64,000 bases of DNA from Flavonifractor sp. AGMB03687 (GCF_017811815.1 NZ_JADKZI010000011.1:1-64000), one strand, 5' to 3'. Numbered from the stretch's first letter, positions 15,766 to 25,164 are shown. Program-made: numbers and translations. Notes: generated from the letters alone by a model not told the origin.

Positions 15766-17641
15766 ATTTGCATGGAAAAACATCAGCAGGGATAAGAGAA
15801 ATTATATCTACTACTTTGTAAACTGTGTATGCTCCGTCTTTGTCTTTTTCCTGTTCAGTGTGCTGTCCTTTCATCCGGCGCTGAAGGTCATTGATACGCA
15901 TAGTGCGATGGGAATGATTTTGGCGGTGGGGGAAGCTATATCCGTAGGGTTCTCCATCTGCTTTATCTCTTATTCCATGAGATGTTTTTTGAAAAACAGA
16001 AGTCGTCAGCTTGGTTTGATTACAATCCTGGGCGCGTCTAAAAAGCAGCTGAACCGCTTGATTTTTATGGAAAATATGTTGGTTGGCCTCCTGTCTGTGG
16101 GAACCGGTATCCTGTTTGGACTCATTTTTTCCAGATTCTTTCTTGACGTTGCCAATCGGCTGATCGGAGTGTCTAACTTTACCTTTTATTTTCCGACCCA
16201 GGCGATCCTTCTGACGGTGGTGGTCATGGGGCTGGTATTCTTGGGGATCGCTTACTTTACACCAAAGTGTATCCGCAAAAAAGAAGTGGTCCGGCTTCTG
16301 AAGGCCGAATTCAAGGATGATAAGCCTCAGAAGCTGATCCCCGTTTTGGTTGTGTTTTTCCTGCTGGTCCCGATCCTTCTGTGGGCTTTTGCGGGGGCAT
16401 CCCCCTCGGCCCGCACCATGCAGTCCAGCGTTCTTTTCCCGTTTCTGCTTGTTCTTGCTGCTGTGCTGGGGACGTATCTCCTCTTTTCTGTTGGGATGCG
16501 GCTATGGATGGCGGTTCAGATCAAAGGCCGCTCCAACATCAGGCTGCTCTGTGTCGGCGACCAAAGGGCAAAGCTGAAAACCAATGTACAGAGCATGACG
16601 ATTTCCGCCATTCTTTATGCGGTGTCATTCTTTGCGGTGATTATCCTGTTTTCTGTATCCGCAAATGTGAAGACAGAGACCGAAAAGATATTTCCCTATG
16701 CGCTGACCTATAATACCTGGACAGAGCAGGCGGATGCCGCCCGGGACCTCGCGGTCATTGAGAATGAATTGCAAGACCTCCCCGGTTACAAAATGACAGA
16801 CATCCGTTTGTGGTATCCGGATGCGGAGTCCCGCAGCCCCATCATGGCCCAGAGTGATTACAATCAGATCATGGATTTTCTGGGCAGGGAGTCTATAACG
16901 CTCTCTGATACCGGGGTATATCTTGTGGCCGGCAGTGCGGATCAGAGCCTGGATAAAATCCCCTCTGGGACGGAGCAATTCTTCCGTGCCAATCAGTTGT
17001 CTCTGTCGGTCGAGGGACAGTCCGATCAAGTGATCACACTGACCGGTTTTACACGTGGAATATGTGTGGTGAGCGATGCGGTTTTTAGGGTTTTGGAATC
17101 CCAACTGACGGAGAAGACCATTACGGCGTTCTTATATGATGACTGGGAGAACAACAGCGAAAGCCCGGACAGGATCTTCACCGCACTGGAAGATACGCTG
17201 CAAAAGGGGGATGCCAACGTAGTATCTGCCTACCGCTACTATCGCAGCAGCCAGATCCAGAATAATCTGACGCTGTATATTGGAGGAATGCTCTCCTTCG
17301 TCTTCCTGCTTGCTGTTGCCAGCTTTGTCTATTCCAGACTTTACTCGGAAGTGGACAAAGACTGTTGGAAATTCAGGAGCATTGTAAAAATCGGACTTTC
17401 CGGTAAAGAGCTTTCTTCGGTATTAAGCCGCCTGGTTTTTATGATTCTGTGCGTCCCCTTTGGGGTGGCTCTGGTATATCTTTGGGTAGGGGTATTCATA
17501 ACCGAGCGGTATACGCTGGTTTCCAACATTCCCACCGCGTTAGCCTTTACTGCGTTCTTGATTGTACTTCAAATCATTTTGTACCTGTGGGTCCGGAATG
17601 CCTATCGAAAAAACGTATTCCAAAAGGTATATGAAAGCTGA
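15752..17641 (+). CDS. FtsX-like permease, BceB type
   Basis: A 629-residue permease with ten predicted helices: one near residues 17-40, a first FtsX-type cluster through about 260, a large ~200-residue extracellular domain ('EKIFPYALTYNTWTEQADAARD...') between helices 7 and 8, and three C-terminal helices. That large external domain is the BceB/VraG hallmark and binds antibiotic-lipid complexes. The GTG at 15752 lies behind GGGAGGGG and within the end of the ATPase gene. A strong terminator follows. Confidence 0.9.
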   Translation: MTLFEFAWKNISRDKRNYIYYFVNCVCSVFVFFLFSVLSFHPALKVIDTHSAMGMILAVGEAISVGFSICFISYSMRCFLKNRSRQLGLITILGASKKQLNRLIFMENMLVGLLSVGTGILFGLIFSRFFLDVANRLIGVSNFTFYFPTQAILLTVVVMGLVFLGIAYFTPKCIRKKEVVRLLKAEFKDDKPQKLIPVLVVFFLLVPILLWAFAGASPSARTMQSSVLFPFLLVLAAVLGTYLLFSVGMRLWMAVQIKGRSNIRLLCVGDQRAKLKTNVQSMTISAILYAVSFFAVIILFSVSANVKTETEKIFPYALTYNTWTEQADAARDLAVIENELQDLPGYKMTDIRLWYPDAESRSPIMAQSDYNQIMDFLGRESITLSDTGVYLVAGSADQSLDKIPSGTEQFFRANQLSLSVEGQSDQVITLTGFTRGICVVSDAVFRVLESQLTEKTITAFLYDDWENNSESPDRIFTALEDTLQKGDANVVSAYRYYRSSQIQNNLTLYIGGMLSFVFLLAVASFVYSRLYSEVDKDCWKFRSIVKIGLSGKELSSVLSRLVFMILCVPFGVALVYLWVGVFITERYTLVSNIPTALAFTAFLIVLQIILYLWVRNAYRKNVFQKVYES

Positions 17642-17689
17642 CTGAACTGGCCTACGTGCGTCACAATAGCGCAAAAGGAACACAGAAAG

Positions 17690-17728
17690 AAACTGCCGCT
17701 GCAGGCATTGCCTGCAGCGGCAGTTTTT
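17690..17728. terminator. Bidirectional intrinsic terminator
   Basis: Seventeen-bp perfect stem (17690-17706 with 17710-17726), ATT loop, TTTTT tail on the plus strand. Lies between the convergent permease and methyltransferase genes. Confidence 0.88.
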
Positions 17729-17734
17729 GCTTGT

Positions 17735-18565
17735 TTAGAGTTTTGGCGTCCACCACACCACGCCGCTGCGGTACTTTGCCGTGGCATGCCAGCTGCCGTC
17801 GGGCATCTGGGTGAAGTGACGGCACAGAATGGCCTTTGCGGTGTCGGGGTCCACGGTGCCTGGGGTGCAGCGGGCACACTCCCCCCGTACCAGAGCGTCC
17901 GCATCCGGATAGGAAAGCTGCTTTTCAAAGGGGAGTATCGCCACATTGGGATCGATGCCCATCTGATACAGGACGCCCACGAAGTAGATATAATCCTTCC
18001 ATTCCCACCGGATCTTGCCCCCTGCCTCATCCAGCTCATGGACCCAGGCAGGAGCTAATCCGGTATTCATGCCTACCACACATAGCTTGTTTGCTGCATG
18101 GTCCATCCGGCGGAAGCAGTCCATCAGATCTGCCTGACGGTAGAAGCAGTTATAGCCAAAGACCAGATCATAACGCTTCTCCGGAGTGAAGGTCTCCCAT
18201 TTGGCATGATAGGCGGAGATGTTGGTATATCCGTGTTCCGCGCCTGCTTGGAGAACAAAGTCCAGGACATCCTGAGAGAGGTCCACACAGGCCACCTCCC
18301 GGCATAGCTTTGCCAGGGTCAGGGTATAGCTGGCCCAGCCGGGTCCCAGTTCCAGAGCCGTTTCCACCCCATGGGTGCGCAGCAGAGGGCGCAGGTAGTC
18401 CAGCACCTGGAGGGCGGAGGGCTCGGGGGCATAGGTTTTGCGCTTGATAAAATCACGCCAGAAGTTTTGCTCCGCCTGGTCGTCTGTCATGCGTAGGGAC
18501 GTGCTTGCCTCCACATGCTCCGTCCATTGCCGGGCAAAGTCGGGGATTGCTACGCGCTCTTTCAT
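17735..18565 (-). CDS. Class I SAM-dependent methyltransferase
   Basis: A 276-residue enzyme. SAM-binding motif I is 'ALELGPGWASYTLTLAK', followed by an acidic residue in 'VACVDLSQDVLDF' and motif 'YDLVFGYNCFYR'. The ~60 residues before motif I and the last ~100 residues are not assignable. It is the last gene of the ABC importer operon: its ATG at 18565 overlaps the preceding stop (ATGA). A methylation step on an imported ligand, or on a chelator needed for import, is a guess from context only. Confidence 0.78.
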   Translation of the reverse strand: MKERVAIPDFARQWTEHVEASTSLRMTDDQAEQNFWRDFIKRKTYAPEPSALQVLDYLRPLLRTHGVETALELGPGWASYTLTLAKLCREVACVDLSQDVLDFVLQAGAEHGYTNISAYHAKWETFTPEKRYDLVFGYNCFYRQADLMDCFRRMDHAANKLCVVGMNTGLAPAWVHELDEAGGKIRWEWKDYIYFVGVLYQMGIDPNVAILPFEKQLSYPDADALVRGECARCTPGTVDPDTAKAILCRHFTQMPDGSWHATAKYRSGVVWWTPKL

Positions 18566-19356
18566 GGTGTGGTGCCTCCCTCCCAATGGGTATAGGAATA
18601 GAGCAGTTCTTTGGTGTAGGGGTGGATGGGGGCTTCCATCACCTGGTCCCGGCTCCCTACCTCAACCAGCCGGCCTTTCTGCATAACGCCGATGGTATGG
18701 CTGATCCACCCCAGCAGCTCAATGTCGTGGGTGATGTAAAGATAGGTGAGCCCCAGCTCCTGCTGAAGGTCCCGCAGCAGGTTCATGATACTGGCCTGTA
18801 CCGATACATCCAGCATGGAGGTGGGTTCGTCCAGCAGCAGCACCTCCGGCTCCAGCAGCAGGGCCCGGCAGATCACCAGTCGCTGCCCTTCGCCGCCGCT
18901 GATCTGGTGTGGGTAGCGGGAGAGCAGATAGTCGGGCAGGCCAACCTGCCGGAGGGTGGCACGGATCTTCTCCATACGAGCCTCTTTGCTTTCCCCCAAA
19001 CGGTGGATGGCCATGGCCTCCAGCAGGCTGTCCCGGATCCGCATGGAAGGGTCCAGGGAAGCTTCCGGGTTTTGAAAGATGATCTGTACCCGCCGGTGGT
19101 AGGTTTTGCACTGGCGGCGGTCCAAGCGGGCGATATCCTCGCCTTCAAACCGGATAGACCCACTGGTGGGCCGGAGGACCCGGGTGATCATGCGGGATAA
19201 GGTTGTCTTGCCGCAGCCGCTGTTGCCCACCAGGCCAAAGGTCTTGCCTCGCTCCAGCGTAAAACTGACATGATCCACCGCCCGGGTGGTATGGGTGCGG
19301 AAGATACCGCTGGTGAAATTTCGGCTGACTGCGTCCAATTCCAATACCTTATTCAT
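18562..19356 (-). CDS. Nickel/peptide ABC importer ATPase (DppF/NikE type)
   Basis: A 264-residue ATPase with Walker A 'GNSGCGKTT', signature 'ISGGEGQRLVICRALLLEPE', Walker B 'VLLLDEPTSMLD' and H-switch 'YITHD'. It lacks the long C-terminal oligopeptide extension with Cys ligands that its partner carries. It overlaps the DppD-type gene by 8 bases and the methyltransferase by 4. Confidence 0.9.
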   Translation of the reverse strand: MNKVLELDAVSRNFTSGIFRTHTTRAVDHVSFTLERGKTFGLVGNSGCGKTTLSRMITRVLRPTSGSIRFEGEDIARLDRRQCKTYHRRVQIIFQNPEASLDPSMRIRDSLLEAMAIHRLGESKEARMEKIRATLRQVGLPDYLLSRYPHQISGGEGQRLVICRALLLEPEVLLLDEPTSMLDVSVQASIMNLLRDLQQELGLTYLYITHDIELLGWISHTIGVMQKGRLVEVGSRDQVMEAPIHPYTKELLYSYTHWEGGTTP

Positions 19357-20290
19357 AAAGAAAGCACCTCACTTTCCCGCCAGTGGGCAGCAGGTAGTCC
19401 CCCGGTTTTTCCTTGCCGCACCGTGCAGTGGCTTTGGGACAGCGGGGGTAGAAGGGGCAGCCGCTGTGGGACAGGCGGTTAGGGTCCGGCGGTGGTATGG
19501 GCACCATGCCCCGGCTGGGTAAGGAGTAGATCAGCCCTGCGGTATAGGGGTGGTGAGGGTGTTCCATGACCTCCTCCGCTGAGCCCTGTTCGATGATCTG
19601 TCCCATGTAAAGTACCCGGATATCGTCGCACAGCCGACGGGCCAGGGCCAGATCGTGGGTAATGACGATCATGCTGCAGTGGTGCTCGGCGTAAATCTGC
19701 CGAAGTACGGTATACACTTGATTTCGAATCACCGCGTCCAATCCCTTGGTGGGCTCATCCGCAATGACCCAGCCCGGGCGGCAGGCCAGTCCCAGGGCGG
19801 ATACCAGGCGCTGATTCATGCCGCCGCTCATCTGAAAGGAATACTGATTCAGGATGCGTTCCGGCTCCTCAAAGCCAAACTGTTGGAGTAGCTTGGCCGC
19901 TTGGGCTTCCGCCTCTTTCCGGCTCCGCTTGCCGTGGGTGGTAATGGCCTCAGTCAGCTGACGGCGGAGCTTCATCACAGGGTCCAGGGAGGCACTGGGA
20001 TTTTGCGGAATAAGGCCGATGGCAGCACCACGCAATTTGCGCAGCTGGCGCAGCGGCATGGAATAGAGTTCATGGGGGCCAAAGAAGCACTTGCCGGTTA
20101 CCCTGGCGGTGTTGGGCAGCAGCCGCAGCAGGGACATACCCATGACGCTCTTACCGCTGCCGCTTTCCCCGATGACCCCGGAGATCCGCCCGGCCTGAAA
20201 GGTGGTGGACAGATCGTTGACGGCGTATACCGGGCCTTGGACGGTATCAAAGCACACGGAAAGATGCTGAATTTCAATGTCTGGTACCAT
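19349..20290 (-). CDS. Nickel/peptide ABC importer ATPase (DppD/NikD type)
   Basis: A 313-residue ATPase with Walker A 'GESGSGKSV', signature 'MSGGMNQRLVSALGLACRPG', Walker B 'WVIADEPTKGLD' and a C-terminal oligo_HPY extension ('HPYTAGLIYSLPSR', 'CPFYPRCPKATARC') containing four cysteines typical of DppD/OppD, where they hold an iron-sulfur cluster. ATG 20290 has GGAG eight bases upstream; a GTG at 20296 is the alternative. Confidence 0.9.
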   Translation of the reverse strand: MVPDIEIQHLSVCFDTVQGPVYAVNDLSTTFQAGRISGVIGESGSGKSVMGMSLLRLLPNTARVTGKCFFGPHELYSMPLRQLRKLRGAAIGLIPQNPSASLDPVMKLRRQLTEAITTHGKRSRKEAEAQAAKLLQQFGFEEPERILNQYSFQMSGGMNQRLVSALGLACRPGWVIADEPTKGLDAVIRNQVYTVLRQIYAEHHCSMIVITHDLALARRLCDDIRVLYMGQIIEQGSAEEVMEHPHHPYTAGLIYSLPSRGMVPIPPPDPNRLSHSGCPFYPRCPKATARCGKEKPGDYLLPTGGKVRCFLYE

Positions 20291-20292
20291 GC

Positions 20293-21129
20293 TCACAGCT
20301 CCTTTACCGAATCCTGCTTTACATCCAGCCGGTCCCGCAAAAGATCTCCCAGCAGGTTAATGGACAGGGTGAGCAGGATAATACACAGCCCCGGCGCCCA
20401 CAGCAGATGGGGGGCGCTGCGGAAATAGCGGCGGGCGGTGCCGCTGACCATCTCGCCCCAGTCCGGAGTGGGGGGCTGGATGCCCAGGCCCAGATAGCTC
20501 AGGCCGGCCACGGACAGCACCACTCGGCCCAAACGGGTGGTAAACTGAAGAATGACGTTGGTGCGGATGTTGGGCAGCACGTGCCGCAGGATGATCCGCA
20601 GATGTCCGGAGCCCAGGCAGCGCATGCCCTCAATATACATTTCGGATTTGACCTTCATAACCTCTCCCCGCACCAGGCGGGAGAAACCAACCCAGGAAGT
20701 AATGACCAGGGCAAGAATGATGCTCTTGCTGCTGCGTTCCAGCACGCCAACCAGAGCGATCATCAGCACCATGCCGGGCAGCCCCTGAAAGATATTGGAG
20801 ATGGCTGTGATGATGCCGTCCACGATTCCTCCGCAGTAGCCGGCAATGATGCCGATTACCAGTCCCACGCACATGGAGCAGGCGGTAGCGGCCACAGCCA
20901 GCAGCAGGGAGGCCCGTCCGCCGTAGATGACCCGGCTGAGTACATCCCGCCCTAAGGCGTCGGTCCCAAGAAGATGTGCACGGCAAGGAGGTAATAGACG
21001 GAGATCCATATTTACCTCCAGTGGGTCATAGGGGGCCAGCCAGGGGGCAAATATGGTCATCAGAACGATAGCCAGCAGGATGGAGCAGACCATGATCAGT
21101 TGCAGATTCTGCTTTTTTCGCCTTGTCAT
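20293..21129 (-). CDS. Nickel/peptide ABC importer permease (DppC/NikC type)
   Basis: A 278-residue permease with an N-terminal helix (about 10-30), the 'HLLGTDALGRDVLSRVIYGGRASL' DppC lead, five further helices, and the EAA-loop 'MKVKSEMYIEGMRCLG'. Its ATG overlaps the DppB stop (ATGA at 21126-21129). Confidence 0.92.
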   Translation of the reverse strand: MTRRKKQNLQLIMVCSILLAIVLMTIFAPWLAPYDPLEVNMDLRLLPPCRAHLLGTDALGRDVLSRVIYGGRASLLLAVAATACSMCVGLVIGIIAGYCGGIVDGIITAISNIFQGLPGMVLMIALVGVLERSSKSIILALVITSWVGFSRLVRGEVMKVKSEMYIEGMRCLGSGHLRIILRHVLPNIRTNVILQFTTRLGRVVLSVAGLSYLGLGIQPPTPDWGEMVSGTARRYFRSAPHLLWAPGLCIILLTLSINLLGDLLRDRLDVKQDSVKEL

Positions 21130-22079
21130 GCTTCTCCCCCCTGCAGACGGATTTTGGGATTGACCGCCAGGTAAAGCAGGTCAGTGGCCAGTGTGATGAG
21201 GACAAAGGTGGTGCCCGTTATGAGCACATAGCCCTGGATCACAGGATAATCCCGGTTTTGAATGGCAGAGAGCACATAACTGCCCAATCCGGGGATGGCA
21301 AAGATGTTCTCAATGATGGTGCTCCCGCCTAAAATCCCGCCGAAGTAATTACCAATCAGGGTGATGATGGGCACCAGGGAGTTGCGGAAGGCGTGCCCTA
21401 CCATAACCGCCCGCTGGGACAAGCCTTTGGCGTTGGCTATCACGATGTATTGCTCGCCCAGCTGGGACAGAATGTTCCCCCGAGTGAAGCGGGAGGTGGA
21501 GCCCACATTGGCGGCGGACAGTGCCACAGCGGGGAGGATCAGAGAGGCCAGGCCGCGGTCCAGACCGCTGGTGGGCAGCAGATGGAGCCATTCGGCAAAT
21601 ACGGTGATCAGAAACAGGGCCAGCCAGAAGCCGGGGATGGACAGCAGAAGCGTGGACAGCCCTTTCAAGACCGTATCCAGCCATGTATCATGGCAGGCCG
21701 CCATCAGCACACCCCCACCCACACCAAAAATCACAGCCACCAGCATGGCAGCCAGGGAGACTTTCAGCGTGATGGGTAGCCGAGTCATCAGTTCATGGGC
21801 GATGTCCTGGTTGCCGATATAGGAGCGGCCCAGATCGCCGTGGAGCGCTTTTCCCAGCCAGTCCAGATACTGGGCCGGCAGAGACTTATCCAGCCCCAGC
21901 TCGGTACGCATGGCAGCACGGTCCTCCTCTGTGGGGAACTCAATGCCGATGCGGAACAGTGCGTCATCCACCGGGTCGCCGGGAGCGATGCGCCCCAGTA
22001 AAAATGCCGCCAAGGAGATACCCAGCAGCACCGGGATCAGCACCAGCAGCCTGCGGCCGATGTATTTCAGAATTGCCAT
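21126..22079 (-). CDS. Nickel/peptide ABC importer permease (DppB/NikB type)
   Basis: A 317-residue permease starting 'YIGRRLLVLIPVLLGISLAAFLLGRIAPGDP', the DppB/NikB N-terminus. Six helices follow, with the family 'ANAKGLSQRAVMVGHAFRNSLVPIIT' EAA region. Second gene of the importer, 82 bases after the binding protein. Confidence 0.92.
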   Translation of the reverse strand: MAILKYIGRRLLVLIPVLLGISLAAFLLGRIAPGDPVDDALFRIGIEFPTEEDRAAMRTELGLDKSLPAQYLDWLGKALHGDLGRSYIGNQDIAHELMTRLPITLKVSLAAMLVAVIFGVGGGVLMAACHDTWLDTVLKGLSTLLLSIPGFWLALFLITVFAEWLHLLPTSGLDRGLASLILPAVALSAANVGSTSRFTRGNILSQLGEQYIVIANAKGLSQRAVMVGHAFRNSLVPIITLIGNYFGGILGGSTIIENIFAIPGLGSYVLSAIQNRDYPVIQGYVLITGTTFVLITLATDLLYLAVNPKIRLQGGEA

Positions 22080-22161
22080 AGTCCACCGCCTTTTGGAAAC
22101 AAGGTTGGTATGGAAAACAAGCCTCCGCCGCAGGACGGAGGCTTGTTTGAATGCGTATGGA

Positions 22162-23748
22162 TCACTTTGCCCAGCATACCTGCGTATAGCCGGTCAGGCC
22201 GTATACGGTAGCCTGATAGCCGGTGATATCGCTGGAGGAGGCCACCACCTCCTGGGAGTAGAGCACAGGAATATTAGGGAAGTCCGTGGCAGAGATCTCC
22301 TGGAGTTCCTTATAAATCTCCGTCAGACGGTCGGCATCCAGACAGGTGGCAGCCTCTTCAATGAGCGCATCCACATGATCATTGTGGTAACCCAGACCGT
22401 AGTTGATATTGGTGCTGCCTTCGGTGTGCATAAAGCCCTTGAACAGGGAGAAGGGATTGGCGGAGGGCAGACCCTGGATCTTCAGGCACAGGTTGTAGTT
22501 GCCTGCCTTCATCTCATCCTTGCAGGGGCCCCAGTCCATCTGCTGGATGCTGACCTTGATGTTGGTGCCCTCAATGTTTTCCAGCAGGGCCTGAATGTAT
22601 TCAGCCTCCTCCTGGTAGGGGTAGCGGTTGACGTCGCCGCTGGGAAGCAGGAAGCGCAGTTCCACCTCCTGGTCGCCCACCACCTCGCGGATCAGCTGAG
22701 CACCCTTTTCGGGGTCGTGCTGGACAGGCTGCTCCTCATAGAACGCAGAGGTATAGTTCAGAAAACCGCCAGCGGGGATACCATAGCCATTATAGAAGCT
22801 GTCAATGATGGTCTGGCGGTCCAGAAGCAAGGAGAGACCCTCCCGCATACGCACATCATTGAAGGGGAAGGCACCGCCATTTACATTGAGGAAGTGAGTG
22901 ATACCCGAATCACCCACAGACACATGGTAGGCCGGGTCATCAGCGATTTCCGCAGCCTGGGACGGAGAGATGGCACCCAGGTCGCACAGGCCCTGGACCT
23001 CACCGGCCCGCAGGGCGGTATAGCGGGTCTCAGTATCGGGGATGACTTTAAAGCGGAAGGTCTGGGCGATGCCGGGGGTACCCCAGTAGGTTTCGTTGCG
23101 CTGGATGACGCAATACTGGCCCAGGACATTCTCGGTCACCACATAGGGACCGGTGCCGATGGGGAAGCCGTTAAAGGTGCCGTCTTCGGCAAAGCAGGCG
23201 GGCTCAAAGATGGCGGAGCCGTAGTTGACCATGGTGTAGTCCAGCAGAGGCTGACCTTCGGAAAGGGTGAGCACCACAGTGTAATCATCAGTTTTCTCGT
23301 AGGAAATCAGTCCGGGGTAGATGGTGTCGATGTTCATGCCGTAGAAGGAGGACTCAAAGGGGCCTTTCTTCATGCGGTCAAAGTTGGCCAGCACGATATC
23401 GGCGTTGAAAGGAGTGCCATTGGAGAAGGTCACACCCTCCCGCAGGTGGAAGGTCCACACGGTGGAATCTTCATTGTGTTCCCATTCGGTGGCCAGAGCA
23501 GGCGCAGGCTTGCCGTGCTCATCCTTGGTGATCAGGGGTTCCCACACCCCCAGGGACATGGAGGCATAGTAGGCGTCCTGCTCGCCGGGACATTGATCCC
23601 GGGAGGCGGCGAAAACGATTTCGCGGGTCTGATCCACCTCAGCAGAAGGTGTCTCTGAAGTAACAGGCGCAGGGGTTGAGCCGCACGCGGCCAGGGACAG
23701 TGCCAGGGCAGCGCCCAGCAGGATGGATATCAGGCGTCTCTTCTTCAT
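22162..23748 (-). CDS. Solute-binding lipoprotein (SBP family 5, NikA/DppA-like)
   Basis: A 528-residue extracellular receptor of the importer. The signal peptide ends in a lipobox (LSLAAC, Cys near 21). Family-5 marks include 'GVWEPLITKDEHGKPAPALATEW', 'FHLREGVTFSNGTPFNADIV' and 'GTGPYVV'. ATG 23748 has GGGAG seven bases upstream. Binding proteins of this family carry nickel, metallophores, haem or peptides. Control of the operon by a cobalamin riboswitch makes cobalt, nickel, or a corrinoid-related ligand plausible. Confidence 0.9.
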   Translation of the reverse strand: MKKRRLISILLGAALALSLAACGSTPAPVTSETPSAEVDQTREIVFAASRDQCPGEQDAYYASMSLGVWEPLITKDEHGKPAPALATEWEHNEDSTVWTFHLREGVTFSNGTPFNADIVLANFDRMKKGPFESSFYGMNIDTIYPGLISYEKTDDYTVVLTLSEGQPLLDYTMVNYGSAIFEPACFAEDGTFNGFPIGTGPYVVTENVLGQYCVIQRNETYWGTPGIAQTFRFKVIPDTETRYTALRAGEVQGLCDLGAISPSQAAEIADDPAYHVSVGDSGITHFLNVNGGAFPFNDVRMREGLSLLLDRQTIIDSFYNGYGIPAGGFLNYTSAFYEEQPVQHDPEKGAQLIREVVGDQEVELRFLLPSGDVNRYPYQEEAEYIQALLENIEGTNIKVSIQQMDWGPCKDEMKAGNYNLCLKIQGLPSANPFSLFKGFMHTEGSTNINYGLGYHNDHVDALIEEAATCLDADRLTEIYKELQEISATDFPNIPVLYSQEVVASSSDITGYQATVYGLTGYTQVCWAK

Positions 23749-23824
23749 CAATGGTCTCCCTTTCTTCTACAGTCAGATTGATGGAAACGCACAGCATGGC
23801 TGTGCGGTATTCCCGGGCAGAATG

Positions 23825-24805
23825 TTATACAGAAAGCCCAAGCTGAAACAGCGCGTTGGACCAGGAGCCGCAGGTCTCCTGCAGCCTTTTGCGGATCTCC
23901 GACGGCACTTCTCGCCGGCGGGGAGGGCGGCCCAGCTTTTCCGCCAGGTTCCGAATAAAGGCCAGATCCCCGGCGGTCTCCGGATCCAGATGCAGGATAC
24001 GGTAGTGGCAATCGTAAAGATCCCCGCGGTGGGTGGCTCTGGAACGGTTTTCTCCCCTGAGGAGGGGAGCGTTGACAAAGGGTGTGATCCGCCGTACCGG
24101 TTCCAGGTCGATCTGATAGAGAGCGTTCCGCCAGGAGCCGAAGCGCTGGACCAAAGCGGCGCGCAGGTCACCTGGAACCTCGCTGCGCAGAGGTGCCCGG
24201 TTAAGCGTTTGAGCCAGAGTATGGAGTGCCGCCAGGTGCTGTTTGTCCGATTCTGACAGGTTCTCAAATTTCCGCAGGCCAGAGGCGGCCGCCTCTTCCG
24301 CTCCTGCGGCGGTCAGTACCTCGCCCCAGGTCTTGTATCGCTTTTTTAACCGTTGACCGATTTCGGGTAGGTCCGACGGATGGGGGATGCGTCCCAATGC
24401 CTTTGCGGTTTCCCGTACTTGGGCTAGTAACTCCTGGATTTCCTGCTCCTTTTGTGTAGCCTGGTCAGAGGACAGGCCGCCTCGTCCTGCTGCGCGGCTC
24501 AGCCCGGCCGCCCGCAGTGCACCCGGCCAGTTCCGGAAACGGCTGCGCAGATATTCCCGCAAAAGCCAGTGAACTTCACCTTGGGCGGGGGAATGTCCCA
24601 GTGCTTTTGCGGTTTCCTGCAGTAGTGCCAGCAGCTCATCATCAGAAAAGGCGGCGCAGAGGGCTTTTCCCTGAGGTGTATTGACCGAATAACAGGCATA
24701 CTGCTCTTCCCGCTCTTCCTGCATGGAGCATCCGGACTGGATCAGACCAATTACTTTGGTTTTCTGGCCTGTCACCCATTGGCTGGTGTGCGTTGTCTCC
24801 ACCAT
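23825..24805 (-). CDS. Protein with four homing-endonuclease-associated repeats (HNH_repeat)
   Basis: A 326-residue protein made of four ~50-residue repeats. Each has the pattern L-(A/E)-x-x-L-x-R-x-P ... F-x-S/N-W-x-x-A-L: for example 'ETAKALGHSP...RFRNWPGALRAAGL', 'ETAKALGRIP...RYKTWGEVLTAAG', 'TLAQTLNRAP...RFGSWRNALYQI' and 'NLAEKLGRPP...TCGSWSNALFQLGL'. Such repeats are small DNA-binding-like modules found next to HNH nucleases, but no nuclease motif is visible here. It is the first gene after the cobalamin riboswitch and its terminator, so it is probably B12-regulated. ATG 24805 is preceded by AGAGGG. A DNA- or RNA-binding regulator is possible; function unknown. Confidence 0.78.
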   Translation of the reverse strand: MVETTHTSQWVTGQKTKVIGLIQSGCSMQEEREEQYACYSVNTPQGKALCAAFSDDELLALLQETAKALGHSPAQGEVHWLLREYLRSRFRNWPGALRAAGLSRAAGRGGLSSDQATQKEQEIQELLAQVRETAKALGRIPHPSDLPEIGQRLKKRYKTWGEVLTAAGAEEAAASGLRKFENLSESDKQHLAALHTLAQTLNRAPLRSEVPGDLRAALVQRFGSWRNALYQIDLEPVRRITPFVNAPLLRGENRSRATHRGDLYDCHYRILHLDPETAGDLAFIRNLAEKLGRPPRRREVPSEIRKRLQETCGSWSNALFQLGLSV

Positions 24806-24823
24806 GTATCTTCCCTCTTTTCG

Positions 24824-24857
24824 CAAAAATGGCTGTGGATTTTTATCATCCACAGCC
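24824..24857 (-). terminator. Intrinsic terminator of the cobalamin riboswitch
   Basis: On the minus strand GGCTGTGGAT pairs with ATCCACAGCC around a 7-nt loop and is followed by ATTTTT. It lies between the aptamer and the first gene, consistent with transcriptional attenuation. Confidence 0.88.
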
Positions 24858-24910
24858 GTTTTCCTGTGCGCGCAGCCGCCGGGCACGGCGTCCCGTACCC
24901 GGCTCATCCT

Positions 24911-25110
24911 CTTTTTGTAGGTCTTCTGACTTGCGCTTGGGGCAGAGGATTTCTGCCTTCGCCGATCTGCTCTGCCTTCTCGGGGCACGTCCCCAATGGC
25001 GAACTTTCGTTGACGAGCAGCGGACATCACGCATACAGCGGCGGTTACCGTCCGGGATTCTCACCCGATTCCCTTGTTCAGCCACTCTGTTCCTGAGTGG
25101 CCACAAAAAG
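24911..25110 (-). ncRNA. Cobalamin riboswitch aptamer
   Basis: Minus-strand leader RNA. It has the conserved core AAGGGAATCGGGTGAGAA, then CCCGGACGG and CCGCCGCTGT, and the 3' B12 box AGTCAGAAGACCTAC (24917-24931). The closing helix P1 pairs CTTTTTGT (complement of 25103-25110) with ACAAAAAG (complement of 24911-24918). A GCCACTC/GAGTGGC peripheral hairpin is visible near the 5' side. With the terminator at 24824-24857 it should shut off the downstream importer operon when cobalamin is abundant. Confidence 0.9.
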
Positions 25111-25126
25111 CTTGATTGTAGAACAT

Positions 25127-25164
25127 AAAAAGTGCGGTCTTCCCATTTTGGAAAGACCGCACTT
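25127..25164 (-). terminator. Intrinsic terminator of the upstream leader element
   Basis: AAGTGCGGTCT pairs with AGACCGCACTT (complement of 25130-25140 and 25154-25164), extended by a few more pairs and followed by TTTTT on the minus strand. It stands between the two leader structures. Confidence 0.85.
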
